DNA of 64,000 bases, taken from positions 62,001 to 126,000 of the forward strand of contig JAVSML010025167.1 in the NCBI GenBank assembly GCA_038503035.1, given 5' to 3'. The DNA comes from Crocodylus rhombifer (Eukaryota; Chordata; Crocodylia; Crocodylidae). Of the stretch, positions 11,931 through 23,416 are shown piece by piece; the stretch's first letter is position 1, and each line of letters begins with the position of its first letter. The translations under genes and the position numbers were made by a program. The notes beneath the pieces are model-generated. The model was given only the letters and a program-made list of their open reading frames with translations, did not search any database and was not told the DNA's origin.

Positions 11931-14900
11931 GCAGGCTAGGGTGGCACTGGATTCACAGCTGCGAATCCCAAGTGGAGGGAGGTGCCTAATTCCCAAAGCA
12001 GGGTGGGATTTAAGACAGACTCCTCTCTTCAGTGTTCCCTAACGGTTTCACTAGGGGGCTCCCCACTCAGCATGATGGTTTTTCCATGTTTAGGTCCATA
12101 AATCTCCACAGGTTTTGAATAAGCAGTCCAGATACCTAAACCAAGGTTGTGGGTTCCTGTAGGCACCCAGGTCCATTCCTCAATCCATCCCCCAAGTATG
12201 CAGCTCAATGCTTGATCTGAGCACCTGCCTGCAGTTCAAACCATAGAGTGAACACCTTGAAAATATTATCATCACAGGGCTTCACATATATTTTCCCTAT
12301 ATATTTTCCAGATCAAAGGCTTTTAGTTTGTAAGTATATTTTTTGTTCTGTTTTTAACTACCAGATATGGGATCTGAGAGTCTAGCTGGGCTTCTTCCTT
12401 CTTAGGCACCTACATCAATAGCAAACACGTTCTACATGTTAAATAATGGGCCTTGGTGACACTGGGTGCAAGCCCATTCTCTTCAATGGATTAGAAGTGA
12501 CATAGGGGGCACTCCCCATTATCTGACCAAGAGGAGACCCTTTGGGACCATGGTACCCACGCTACTTCAGGGAGATGCTACAAAAAGTCCATAGAGCAGA
12601 ATGGCGAAGATCTCTCCCTATACTGAAGAATGCATTCCTTATCTCAACAGCTAACAAGAGACTATCTCATTATCAGCTTGAAATTTAGAAAAAGACTGCT
12701 CCAGAGCCAGTCCACTCACTCTATGATTATGGACAAACTTAGGATGGAAAACACATAATGGAAAGGGCATAGTACTCAAGAGGGCATCCCAGAAGGACTT
12801 ACCAGGCTATACTGGTGAGCCAGATGCAGCTAACTGGATAAACAGAAGGCACTCTACACCACAGCTTTATTTTCAATTTTTTTTTTTTCGCATCAGAAGA
12901 GATTTTTCTTATCATAAGGACTTTTCCAATGTATAAACTGGTGAGCATTTGTACCCTTGTTTTACTTTTGATTTGGAAAACAACATTTTGCACAGTTTAC
13001 CAGATAGGATTTCAGGTGAAGAACCTTAAAGGTATTTAGGTTCTTAATGCCCACTGAAGTTAAATGCCTCATTATTCTTGAGAATCTGAGTCTCAGTGTG
13101 CACTTAAAGAAGGGGAAATATTATTTGATGAAAAGTCAACATATACAAAAAGAAAGTTTGGTTTCCTCTGCCCTTCTCCAAATACCATAAAACTTGCCTC
13201 CTGCCTCCCAAGTGTACAAAACAGAAGCCATTTTTAATTCCTTCAGAGACAACGGCTTTTGTTAGGTTGCTTTTCCTAACTAGATAATCCCGAATCCAAA
13301 CACACTTAGCCGCTGAGGAAGTTTGGATCTGGCTCTCATTTCCTTAGTTCAGCTCCATCTTGAATTCTTAACCAAAATGTGTTTCCTGTCGAGGTACCCT
13401 CTAAGGGCAGGGCAAACAAACTAGCTTCCTCGAGGTAAAAAGGGTAGGGATTTACCATGAATCATCAGCATTTTCATGGAGGGCGAAGCTTCTGCAGCTC
13501 AGCTTTCATCTGGTGTGGGGCAAGCGAGTCAATGTGAGAAGTTACAGCAAAGTAACCGATTTGTAGTAAATGCCCATGCCCTTTTACCTCGTGGTAGCTA
13601 GCTCATCTGCCTGTTAACCAGTTGGGAAAAAAGGGAAAGAGAACTTTTTAGGCAAATGATTTGAGGTTGTAGGATGGCAAAGAGCCAGGATAATGCTGAG
13701 AAATACTGAGGTGTGGTTTCTGCTGGGGAATTTCCCCAGGTTTTACTGTACTGGAGCAACTCTTGTGTGCACAGGTAGTAGGGCTCACAATCCCACCTCC
13801 GCTTGGAGCAAGAATATGCTGCAGTGGTTTAATCTGAGCCTTTGCCTGTCTGCAGCAGAGGTTTGTACAAATGCAGCTACACTAGTAGCTAACTTCTGAT
13901 TCTCCACTGTGGACAAGGCCTTTCTTCCCCTCTGTGTTAAAGTGAAGATTGTTTTTTTGACTTTTTGCCAAACCCTTTTAACAACTTTTGCTACTTCCTT
14001 TAGTGTGACAAGTGCCACATCCCAGGAAAGTCTGCTGCTTCATAGCTTTCTGGCTATATATGCATTCACAGCCTCCTACAGCACATAAAATTAGTCGGCC
14101 TTGTCAACAGCAAACGGCTAGGACCACATTCTCGGTGGGTCTCCAAAAATAAGCTTGCGGTATCGACAAGTACACCCATCCGTGGGAGTGAAATCCATGC
14201 TTATGCTTTGGAACTCCCCATTTGTGCACATAGTTGTCCAAGTTTCTCATGCAAACGAGGGGTAGGTCAGACCTATATTTTTTGGCTTGCTGGAAATGTG
14301 GCCCTTAATTACCGCCTGTGATGGAGAATGGGATTGTTTAGTGGATGAGATTAGCAGCCCTTTGCTTTCTGGGGTAAAGCCTGCCTGAGTGGATTCTATG
14401 GTGAACGCTTCTGTTCTGAGTCATATTTTGTGCCCTCTCCAAGCATAATAGTGCTGTGTTTTTTTTTAAGTTATGGAAGGATTTGTCCTTTGCATGGTAC
14501 AGCCCTTTCCTGGCAGTTTGCCTGCAGTAGGGATGCTTTTGAGATTGCCTTGTGCACTGTTCTATATTCCATTAAAAAACCTTAGTACTCTTAATAGAAA
14601 GAGAGGGCAAATGCTGTTTGTCACTCGGTGGCAGGCAGCCCACCCAGGAAGCTGAACCAGAATGAGGATTTGCAGCTTCTGTGGACCAGAGCTGTTCAAA
14701 AAGAAGGGGAAAAATATGAACAACCTTTACATGTTGCATTTATTTTTATTTTAGAGGATTTGAAATGGAATCATTTGTTTCCCATTTTTATAAGTAGTTT
14801 TCAAAAAATGTAGAAACTTTCATTTCCCCCCTCTTTCTCCCCTTTCTTTGTTTTTACAATGAAATGTATAATGGCTATGGTTCATACATACACATATGCA

Positions 14901-15339
14901 CCACTTATTCATTTTTTTCCATGTTTCCTTTTTTCTACTCTGTAACATGTCTGAACCTGAAACTGTGAAATATCACAAAACAGAAAAAGGAAAAATTGGA
15001 ATGAGAACTTAGACATTATTCCATCCATGGCTTTCAGGGGCAAAAAGGTAGGGCCGGGGAGGAGAAAAAAAACATAATTGTATGTTTTTGCTTTTTACAA
15101 ATGAAAACTTCAACTGGAAACAAAATGAGCTAGTTTAGTTATCAAAATATTTTCTTTTCTTGTTAAAAATGAAATTTTTCTATCATTGTACTCCTTTTGA
15201 AGCCCCATTTCTCAGTGGGGCAGTTTATTTGGTTGAAAGATTAAGATCAACGCTAATGTGAAGTAAAATATCTGAAGTGCTTAACCTTAGACCAAGAACT
15301 GGTATAATCAAAACACTGTTCAGATTCAGACCCACTGCC
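11931..15339. other. No gene recognised
   Basis: Unique-looking sequence with scattered poly-T/poly-A runs (12877-12889, 14459-14467). Open frames are short and unconvincing on both strands. Confidence 0.5.
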
Positions 15340-15695
15340 ATATTCAGGCTTAGGAAGGAATTTTACTCCATGGTCAAATAGGTATGGACTGTCAGAGATT
15401 CTCCTTTCCTTTGTAGCATGGGGAATGGGCCCCTACCTAGGATGTCTTGACTGTATATTAACAACCTTTTATAGAAGCAGAACCTTGCCTGCCATGGTCC
15501 TCCTGTTTACCTATGGCAGGTAAGGTGCTATGTCTTGTGTCATGTCAGGGTTGATAGTAGTTTCACTAATTAAGAGCTTAAATTATGGGTTTGTATAGGA
15601 TGGTTTGGATAGGGCTGATACTTCCTCAGGTAGGGGGTTGGATTAGATGACCTCTGGAAGTCTCTTCCTGCCCTACTTCTATGATTCTATGATCA
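15340..15695 (+). mobile_element. Old CR1-type LINE 3' end
   Basis: The last ~60 bp read GGTTGGATTAGATGACCTCT then TTCCTGCCCTACTTCTATGA with the terminal TTCTATGATTCTATGA octamer repeat, a diagnostic CR1 3' end. The upstream 250 bp (GGAAGGAATTTTACTCC, TTTGTAGCATGGGGAATGGG) resembles CR1/L3-type 3' UTR. No coding part remains. Confidence 0.7.
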
Positions 15696-16170
15696 AGGGT
15701 TTGCAATTTCAGGGGGGAAATGGGAATTCGCCACCACTGAGGATGTGGGCAGGTCAGAAGAGTTCTGTCAGTCCGAGATCCACAGGGCGTGAAGAGGCCA
15801 GAAAAGTTGGAGCAACTTCATCTTTCAGGATTGGCAGCTGATGGTAGATCAGTTACTGGAGCAAGCTGAACACCAGTTGCTGCCAACAGAGGTACCGAGT
15901 GGGTTTTAGCCTCCCCCTAGAGCAAGGCCAAGCTGTGGCTGCAAACAAGGTAAGTTTTGAGACTTGACCCTTTGGGGAAGCATTAGTCAACTCCGAGTGT
16001 AGTCTTATCTGCTCAGTCTCCAGGAGTCATCGCTGGCCTTTGACACTGACATGTCCTGTATGAACCTAGACTCAATACCACCAGGTAGCATCAGAACAGC
16101 TCTATATGTCATCATTTTACCTATTTCTAAGTGCTTGGAGCCTGATCCTAAAAAACTTCCTTCATTCCCA
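15696..16170. other. No feature recognised
   Basis: Unique-looking sequence between a CR1 tail and an inverted repeat. Nothing supported. Confidence 0.5.
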
Positions 16171-16173
16171 AGA

Positions 16174-17259
16174 TCCTTCACGTTCCCCACCATTTCTTGT
16201 GATTTCAGGGGGCTGAGGCATGGAAGCTCTGGCTCTTACCCTGTCTACATGAACATTCACCTTCAAACATTGAATTTACCTTCCAGATAATGCAGAGGTT
16301 AGGTGGATATTTTTAAAGCCACCATTCTGCAACATGTAACATTTGCTCTGCGGTAGATAGCATGCTCGAAGAAATAATGACTGGCTTTTTATCCAAAGGC
16401 TATTACAGCCAATGTTTAAAGCTCACTAGAAAACATGTTTCTGTGCATTTGTATGGGAGGCATATTTAAAGCAAACCTCCCTCAAACTCTCCTCACTAAG
16501 CAGAGTGCACACAGCAACACTCCTCTTGACATTTTTAAAAGACCTCTGATGTTCTTTTCTTCTTTGAACAATAGGACCAATTTTCCTGTTCCTGGCTGTG
16601 AGCCTGACCTCTCTTTTTCCATCCCCACCTCTTGATTCTTTTCTATCCCCACCAGCATTCACTAGTAAGAATTCACTTCTCCAGGACACTGACTTGGGAA
16701 GGGGGTAGCGGGGGACTGATGTGAATAGACAACTGAAATATGAAATATTAACGTAACTGGGAGACTATCACCAGTGCTTGCAATTTACTTTAGCAAGGAC
16801 CCAGTGAACTCCCTGGACTCATTAATACTGATCTGCCTTCATAGCCCTCTTCTGTGGCCTGCTGATTCCTGTGTCAGCCACAGAGTCATGCCAAGAACGC
16901 AGGACATTAGAGATGCCAGAAAAGCAGCAAAACTTTAAGGCCTACTTGTTTGTTCCTGTCAACGGAGGACAGTTGTTCATATTTTTTTCCTGGACCCTGA
17001 TATTCTACGTAAAGAATATTGGCAGCTACAATGCAGACAGAGTAAGTGTTTTCTAGTGAACTTTAAACATTGACTATAATAGTCTTTGGATAGAAAGCCA
17101 GTCATTATTTATTTGAGCACGCTATCTACCACAGAGCAAAGGTTACATGCTGCAGAGTGGTGGCTTCTGAAAGTGAATGCTCATTTAGACAGGGCACGAG
17201 CCAGAGCTTCCACGCCTCAGCCCCCTGAAATCACAAGAAATGGTGGGGAGCATGAAGGA
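16174..17259. repeat. Inverted repeat, arms 16174-16434 and 17047-17259
   Basis: The left arm (TTCTTGTGATTTCAGGGGGC, then GCATGGAAGCTCTGGCTC) is matched by the reverse complement of the right arm at well over 80 percent by eye. Matching continues through ATGACTGGCTTTTTATCC to CACTAGAAAACA. The left arm has about 50 bases near 16265-16315 that the right arm lacks. The ~610-bp spacer is not obviously repetitive. Either two copies of one dispersed repeat lie head to head, or this is a rearranged local duplication. Confidence 0.85.
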
Positions 17260-17730
17260 CCTTGGGCATCCTGTGGGGTGTTGACCAGATTTTCTTCCTG
17301 GATCCTGATATTAGCCACTATCTCTTGTGATTCATGCCACATACTATCAAGTTTCTTGCCATTTGATACATGACAGGAAGGAAACAAAAGCTGACTGTCA
17401 CCACCAGGCTGTCCATCAGGCTTAGTAAAGCAGTTGCACCTTAAGGCGAAAAGCCATCTCTGACTAGACCTGTGCGAGTCGGCAGCGATCTGATCTGGCT
17501 TTGGATCCAGCCACTTTGGATGGCTGTGATCTGATCTGGAGCTCCAGACTGGGTTTCTGCCTCGATCTGGCCAAAGCGGCTCTGAAGCAGCAAGTCTGGG
17601 TTGAAGCGCTGCCTCGTTCGGCTTCCCAAAGTGGTTCGGAGCCGCCTTGGAGATCCGGCCACAGGGTATAATGGGGAATCAATGAAATATCTATACCTTT
17701 GTTGTTTTTTGTCCAATTTAGATTAAACTT

Positions 17731-18140
17731 GCAGGAATGGTAGCCTCTGTTGACAGCATAAAACTTGCCAAGTTTCAAGAATATTGGTGCAAGGGTTTTG
17801 GAGGGAACGGCACCCCAAATTCTTGAAAGCCAAACTCATGTCACGGATGTGTTACAACATGGGGGGTGGGGGGCAAAACTGCAGGGGTGGTAGCTCTTAC
17901 TGAGGCCACAAAGCCTGCCAAGTTTCCAGAAGATCGATGCAGGGGTTTGGGGGGAACTACACCCCAAGCTGCAGACAAGCAAAACTCATGCCATGGGTGA
18001 TACTGCGTGTGTTAAGGCGCAGCGTGGTGACAGCTGCAGGGATGGTGGCCCCTGCTGAGGCCACGACGCCTGCCAGCTGTGGAGGAGATCAGTGCAGGGG
18101 GGTCCTGGGGCCCTGCACCCCTAGCCGCTGACAGACAAAA
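17731..18140. repeat. Tandem ~150-bp units inside the fold-back element
   Basis: Three units begin with GCAGG(A/G)ATGGTAGCC-like text at 17731, 17881 and 18036, spaced 150 and 155 bases. Each continues with GAGGCCACAAAGCCTGCCAA-type and GCAGGGGTTTGGGGGGAAC-type text. Two more units lie in the opposite orientation at 19868-20090. Confidence 0.85.
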
Positions 18141-18429
18141 CTCATGCCAAGACTGTGTCTGTGTTGGGGCAGTTGATTGTCTATATTGATTCTTTCCTCT
18201 CCTTAGCCTGGGTTTGTAGGTGCTACTTGATGCTTGTTAAGTCGTTATGTAGCAGCTAGGTCCTGAGTATTGAGCTGGTCCCCGAGTCCCTGGTCCCTGA
18301 GTGAATCAAGATTGATTGATTGGTAACTGGTAACACAGCAGCTCAACAGCCGGGCCTGCAGCCTGTCTTCCCTTCCCGCCCCAAGACAGACACAGTCAGT
18401 CCCACAAGCACCCATGGCACGGGTTTTGC

Positions 18430-19867
18430 TTGTCATAGATTTCATAGATTTCATAGACATTAGGGCTGGAAGGGACCTCAGAAGATCATCGAGTCCAGCC
18501 CCCGCCCAGAGGGCAGGAAGTCAGCTGGGGTCATAGGGTCCCAGCAAGATAAGCATCCAATTTACTCTTGAAGGTGTTCAATGTAGGTACTTGAACCACC
18601 TCCGCTGGCAGACTGTTCCAGACCTTGGGGGCTCGGACAGTAAAGACATTGTTCCTTTTGTCCAGCCTGAAATGGTCTTGTAGTAGTTTATAACCGCTCA
18701 ACCTCGTCATCCCTTGGGGCGCTCTGGTGAACAATCGTTTCCCCAGAAACTGGTGGTCACCCCTGATAAACTTAGAGGTGGCCACCAGGTCACCCCTGAA
18801 CCTGCGCTTTTCCAGGCTAAAAAGCCCCATGGCTCTCAGCCTGTCGTCGTAAGGTCTGTTTTCCTGACCTCTGATCATGTGCGTGGCTCTCCTCTGGACT
18901 GTCTCAAGCTTCTCCACATCCTTTTTGAATTGTGGAGCCCAAAACTAGATGCAGTACTCCAGCTGCGGCCTCACCAAGGCCGAGTGCAAAGGGAGAATGT
19001 CGTCCCGGGATTTGCTCGAGAAGCATCTATGGATGCAAGCCAGTGTTTTGGTCACTTTACTAGCTGCAACATCGCATTGCAGGCTCATGTTCATCTTGTG
19101 GTCAATGATGACCCCCAAGTCTCTTTCTTCCGTAGTGCTAGCCAGCGTAGCACTGCTGAGCCTATAATGATGCTGCAGGTTTTTCCTCCCAAGGTGGAGA
19201 ACCTTGCATTTTTCAGTGTTAAACACCATCAGGTTCTCATCTGCCCATTTGCTGAGCCTGTCAAGGTCAGCCTGGATCGCCCACCTGTCTTCAGGTGTGG
19301 ATGCTTTACCCCAGAGTTTGGTATCATCGGCGAGCTTGGCCAGTCCGCTTCTGACTCCAATGTCCACACCATTAAAGAAAATGTTGAACAATATGGGTCC
19401 AAGGACAGAGCCTTGGGGGACCCCACTGGTCACAGGACACCATGATGATTGACTTCCCTCAATTACCACCCTCCGGGTCTGACCACAGAGCCAATTCCCC
19501 AGCCAGCGGATCGTGGTGGACCCAAGACCACAATTGGCCAGTTTCGCCAAGAGGTGATCGTGGGATACCAGGTTGAAGGCTTTTTTGAAGTCAAGATATA
19601 TGACATCAATCTCTTCTCCCTTGTCCAGGTGACAGGTCACCTGGTCATAAAAGGACATGAGATTGGTCAAGAAAGACCTACCCACAACAAACGTGTGCTG
19701 TCTATCCCTCAGGATGTTGGTGTTGGCCAGTCCGTTAAGGATGGCCTCTTTAATAAACTTTTCTAAGACCTTCCCCGGGATAGAAGTCAGGCTGATGGGC
19801 ATACAGTTTGCTGGATCCACTTTCCTCTTTCTTGAAGATAGGCACCACATTGGCCTTCTTCTTGTCC
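18430..19867 (-). mobile_element. CR1 LINE, 5'-truncated, nested in the fold-back hAT
   Basis: A CR1 copy on -, from the RT domain to the 3' tail. The tail on + reads TCATAGATTTCATAGATTTC starting at about 18430. Host element sequence continues on both sides (GGGTTTTGCTTG on the left, CAGCTTGAGAGGCAGTTCC on the right), which shows CR1 came second. It has few frame disruptions and is young relative to other copies here. Confidence 0.93.
18531..19860 (-). pseudogene. CR1 ORF2 reverse transcriptase, partial
   Basis: The sequence encodes most of the RT and the C-terminal domain. Motifs in order from 19850 downward: ANVVPIFKK in a shifted frame, PISLTSIPGKVLEKFIKEA, DVIYLDFKKAFNLVSHDHLL with a catalytic Asp, [20 protein letters not shown], and LADDTKLWGK where CR1 normally has YADD or FADD. 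The C-terminal block has [33 protein letters not shown] and FSLEKRRFRGDLVA. It ends at the stop near 18531. Visible damage is a frameshift near 19830 and one stop between YCI and FWAPQ (about 18940). The endonuclease is missing, so it is inactive. Confidence 0.92.
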
Positions 19868-20527
19868 TCAGCTTGAGAGGCAGTTCCCCCCAAACCCCTG
19901 CACTGATCTTCTTGAAACTTGGCAGGCTTTGAGGCCTCAGTAAGAGCTACCACCCCTGCAGTTTTCACCCCATGTGTTGTAACACATAGAGGTGACAGGA
20001 GTTTTGCTTTCATGATTTGGGGTGCTTTTTCCCCCAAGCCCCTGCACCAATCTTCTTGAAACTTGGCAGGCTTCATCTTTTCTACAGAGTCTACCATCTC
20101 TGAAGAATTCATCCAAATCAGACAAAAACCAACAAAGTTATAGACACTTTATTGTTTCCCCATTATACCCTATGGTCAGATCTCTGAGGCGGTTTTGAGG
20201 TGGCTCCGAAGCGCTTCGGGAAGCCGAACGAGGCAGTGCTTCGACCCAGACTTGCTGCTTTGGATCCTGAACCATCCAAAGCGTCTCTGGAACTGAAGCT
20301 CTGTCCAAAGCCTCGCACAGCCCTATCTCTGACTGTCCTTCATCTGCACAGCTGTGACTCACCATTAGAGGCTTGGTGAGCAGGGGCCGGACTAGGAGCC
20401 TATGGAAAATGCTTCTTAGGCAACTTTCACTCTGAGTCGTCTTAATTGTAGTCCTGTCCTCTCAGTATTAGACCACCCTGCTTACTCTGTGTTTGTTTTG
20501 GGATAAATACAGAAGTCCAGAGGATCT

Positions 20528-21798
20528 TGTGGCGGAACGCCGGGCTTGCGATTCCGGCACCGCTTGGGGAGCCGTGGGCTTTACGGAGCGGGTGAGCACG
20601 TGGCTTGTGGGGCGGGGTTGGAGGCAGCTTTATAACCGCCTTCGAGGTTCGCCGAGCTGGCGCAAGTAGACGACTTAGAGTAAGTTGTTAGTTTTCTGTA
20701 ATAAGTCTATAGGATCTCTGTTTGTTCATGGGGTTCCGGAGCCAGCCCTTGCTTTCCACCACTGGAACTAGTCCAATGATGGGTGCGGCTGCTAACTCCT
20801 TAAGTCCCAGAACTGGTCAACAGCTCATTGAGATGGGATGTTAGTAGTAGAAGTTATTACGGAGTAGATATAAAGTGAAGTAAAAATTTGTTTTATTCAC
20901 TCACCTGGCCTCACCCTTTTACGAATAAGAGGGGAGACCGGCTGGAATGAAGTTGTGGTAAATACAAGTACAGAAGCGTAGATATGCTGTCTAAGCTACG
21001 AAGAGAGGCAGTCAAGAAGTGGAGTCTCCGATGTTTCTTCAGTTACAATATGCCGGATACAAAGGGGGTCTGTTGGCCCACAGGGTTCACTAGTAAGCCC
21101 TTGCTTTCCACCACTGGAACTAGTCCAATGATAGGTGCGGCTGCCCACTAGTTAGTCCTAGGGCTGGTCAACAGCTCATGAACAGGATGAAAAATAATAA
21201 AACTGTAATGCGGTGAATTGCTGTTGATTGTCGGATTTTCGAGGCCTTGGTTTTCGCTGGGATACGCCCAGGCGGGGAGGCTGAAGACCGGCATACAGGG
21301 TGATCAATCCTGAAGGGTTGTCCAGTTGTCGTCTCTGCTGTTTCCTGCTTCTTTGCCTCTTTATAGATGTTGGTTGGACTGCCTCTATGACACTAACTAT
21401 GATATAAGCTAAGCATACAGGGATAGGATAGTTTCTTTTACACAATAGTTACTAGGTAGATTTTCTACATAAGTTTCATTTCTGCAGGTATGACACTTAC
21501 AGATAAGAAAAGAAACTTATAAAATGCGCATGTGTAGTTTGGTACAAGCGTGGAAAACTACAAAGCTTTCATTCTGATTAACAGCCAAGGCTACAAGGTC
21601 ACATAAATGTGAGAATGCCGCGTGGCAGTTATACAGAAATGAAATAAGATTTTTACAGATCTTTTCCATTTCAACCATTTAGAACCTTCAAAAATCCCAA
21701 CTTTTTTTTTCTTTTGCTATTTCTTTTTTGATTTCTATAGGATCATTTAAGACAGAACAATCAAGTGCACACATCCAAAATGGGACTGGCGGCAGCAA
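20528..21798. mobile_element. Unclassified LTR-like element with duplicated unit
   Basis: A 7-bp direct repeat AGGATCT brackets the segment (20521-20527 and 21799-21805). Inside, a ~355-bp unit occurs twice (20738 and 21093); the best-conserved part reads CCCTTGCTTTCCACCACTGG then AACTAGTCCAATGAT. On +, a TATA-like TTTATAACC lies at 20629 in a CpG-rich context. On -, a TATAAAG occurs near 21360, an AATAAAA near 20905, and TGTAAGTG near 21500 could be an LTR start. CpG density is higher than in the flanks, suggesting youth. No protein is encoded. It may be a solo or tandem LTR; orientation and ends are not settled. Confidence 0.4.
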
Positions 21799-21841
21799 AG
21801 GATCTGTAGGGTTACACTAAACTGTAAATTGAATGAGGAGT

Positions 21842-22060
21842 CAAAGGACCAGACCCCTCAGCGCTCAGGCAGGGGCTGCATGGGTGAGCAAGCTTTGGAA
21901 TAAAAAAGGATCGGGCCCCTTGGAGCTCAGGCCTGATCCTTTTTTCTCTGGAGCACCCCCCCACACACACACACACACCCCATGTTGCCCCTGTCTGGAC
22001 TGTCAGCCAAATAGATGCTGCCTGAGCTCTGAGGGGCCCGATCCTTTTTTTCTCAGGAGC
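21842..22060. repeat. Short inverted and direct repeats around a GATCGGGCCCC motif
   Basis: The block AAAAAGGATCGGGCCCCT (21903) has an inverted partner at about 21929-21945 that closes a hairpin. It has a second inverted copy at 22035-22052 (GGGGCCCGATCCTTTTTTT). A diverged direct copy lies at 21843. A (CA)n run occupies 21962-21979. It immediately precedes the Tx1-like coding relic and may be part of that element. Confidence 0.7.
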
Positions 22061-22149
22061 CCATCCACCCCCATGCTACCACCCATGGCAGCAGCATGTC
22101 AGTCGGGACAGCAGTGGGCGGCACCATCATCTCTAGAGCTGCAATGCTT

Positions 22150-23416
22150 GCTCTGCCTGACATCCTCAGAGGATGAGGCTCTGTGCCCAGTCCTGCTGCG
22201 CCCCAGCATCCCTGCTCACCCTGACTCAGGAGGAGCCATTCCAGGCCTGGAGGATGGTTTCCAGCTCCAGGTCCCCTGCGACACTCACCCAGGGTGCTGA
22301 CATGCTTGTCGAGGCCCTCCTCTGGAACCCCCAGCTGGGGGTGCCAACAGCAGAGGCACCCCAGTTGCAACAGAGGTTGATCCTGGCTGGTGTCACTCGT
22401 ATCAGAGACCTCCTGGACTATGATAGGCAGGAGTGGGTGGACCCCGCTGTGCTGGCCTGGCACATGGGTCTATCCACGACACGTGTGATCTGCCATCTGG
22501 TCCGGGAGGTGAAATCTGACCTACCTCCTGATGCCCTTGCCTTTATTGATCAGGTCCTGCACAGCAGCAGTCCCCGCCCCCCTTGTCCTCCATCCCATTG
22601 GAGTTTGTCGTGGAGCCAGTGCCTCACCCAGCCTCGCACCACTCCCCACTCCACCACCTGAGCCGGATAGAGGACATCAAACCGGTCCACTTTTCCATCA
22701 CCACTGCCACCTCTACATGCTCATGTGCCACACTATCCATCATGCCGCCCTCTCATCCTGCCCAGACACCAAGTGGCAAGACCTGCTCAGTGAGGGCATG
22801 GCTAGGGCATCCCAGTGGCTGAGTCTGTACTCCACTATCATCCCATGAGCCACTGGGGACCTCAGCTGGTGGCTCCTCCATGGAGCCATCGCCATGGGCA
22901 TGTATCTGGTGAGCTTCATGGACACCCCAGTCTCCTGCCCCTTTTGTGGCAGAGGGAGACCCTGGCGCACATGACCCTCGAGTGCGCCAGGCTGCAGCCC
23001 CTCCACCTCCACCTTCAGAACTTTCTCCTGAGGTTGAATTTCACCCCCCGCCTTTTGTTTTTGGTCACCCCATCTATGGCCCAACCAAGTCCCGGGACCT
23101 CCTGGTCAACCTCCTCCTGGCCCTGGCCAAATGGGCCCTGTACTTGACCAGGAAGGAAGCTCTGGCCAGGAAGATGCCCGTAGACAGCAGGGCTGCTTTC
23201 CTTTCACTTGTCTGAGCATGTTTCTGGGCAGAACACCAGTAAGTGGCATTCACTGACTTCTTGGATGCCTTTGAGGACCAATGGATGTGGCCCAGGGGAG
23301 CCATGCTCAGTGTCCCCCTCTGGAGAACTTCTTTTCACATTTTGAACCTTTGACCCCCATATCACTCCTACCCTTTTCTTCCTTAGTTGTCCCACCAAAA
23401 AATAAATAAAAAAATT
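22150..23416 (+). mobile_element. Tx1-like (L1-group) LINE 3' fragment
   Basis: A GC-rich non-LTR fragment with the C-terminal end of ORF2 and a short 3' UTR ending in an A-rich tail (AAAAAATAAATAAAAAAA, 23398-23415). It is assigned to the Tx1 branch from the CPFCG...H...C zinc-binding C-terminus and the DLLVNLLLALAKWALY block. It is 5'-truncated before the RT catalytic motifs. Confidence 0.72.
22230..23214 (+). pseudogene. Tx1-like ORF2 C-terminal pseudogene
   Basis: Read across frames: LILAGVTRIRDLLDYDRQEW (22378), VREVKSDLPPDALAFIDQVL (22505), a segment with EDIKPVHFSIT (22670), then ASQWLSLYSTIIP and, after a stop, TGDLSWWLLHGAIAMGMYL (22850-22910). SCPFCG (22935) is followed in another frame by ETLAHMTLECARLQPLHLH (22960), completing a CCHC-type zinc-binding motif. 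The last block KSRDLLVNLLLALAKWALYL (23090) leads to a stop near 23213. At least three frame changes show decay. The region is the tail of the polyprotein and has no enzymatic part. Confidence 0.7.

Larger units (their letters stand above)
17465..20325. mobile_element. Fold-back hAT-type element with 8-bp target duplication
   Basis: The ends are TAGACCTGTGCGAG and CTCGCACAGCCCTA, an inverted pair with two mismatches. They are flanked by an exact 8-bp direct repeat TCTCTGAC at 17457-17464 and 20326-20333. An 8-bp duplication and TAG-starting ends are the hAT pattern. Inversion is not limited to the ends: the arms 17465-18140 and 19868-20325 share long blocks in opposite orientation, including the CCTCGTTCGGCTTCCC region and TTGCCAAGTTTC-type units, so the element could fold back on itself. 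A CR1 was later inserted at 18430-19867. No transposase is encoded. Confidence 0.88.

Noticed and set aside
17731..18140. Possible CRISPR-like or centromeric satellite array
   Set aside because: Units are contiguous with no spacers, only three per arm, and confined to a TIR-bounded element in a vertebrate-type genome.
18714..19445. A 243-codon + frame
   Set aside because: It is the antisense shadow of the CR1 reverse transcriptase read on -.
22150..23416. Gag-like or host zinc-knuckle gene
   Set aside because: The CPFCG zinc motif followed by the DLLVNLLLALAK block and an A-rich tail fits a Tx1-type LINE C-terminus.
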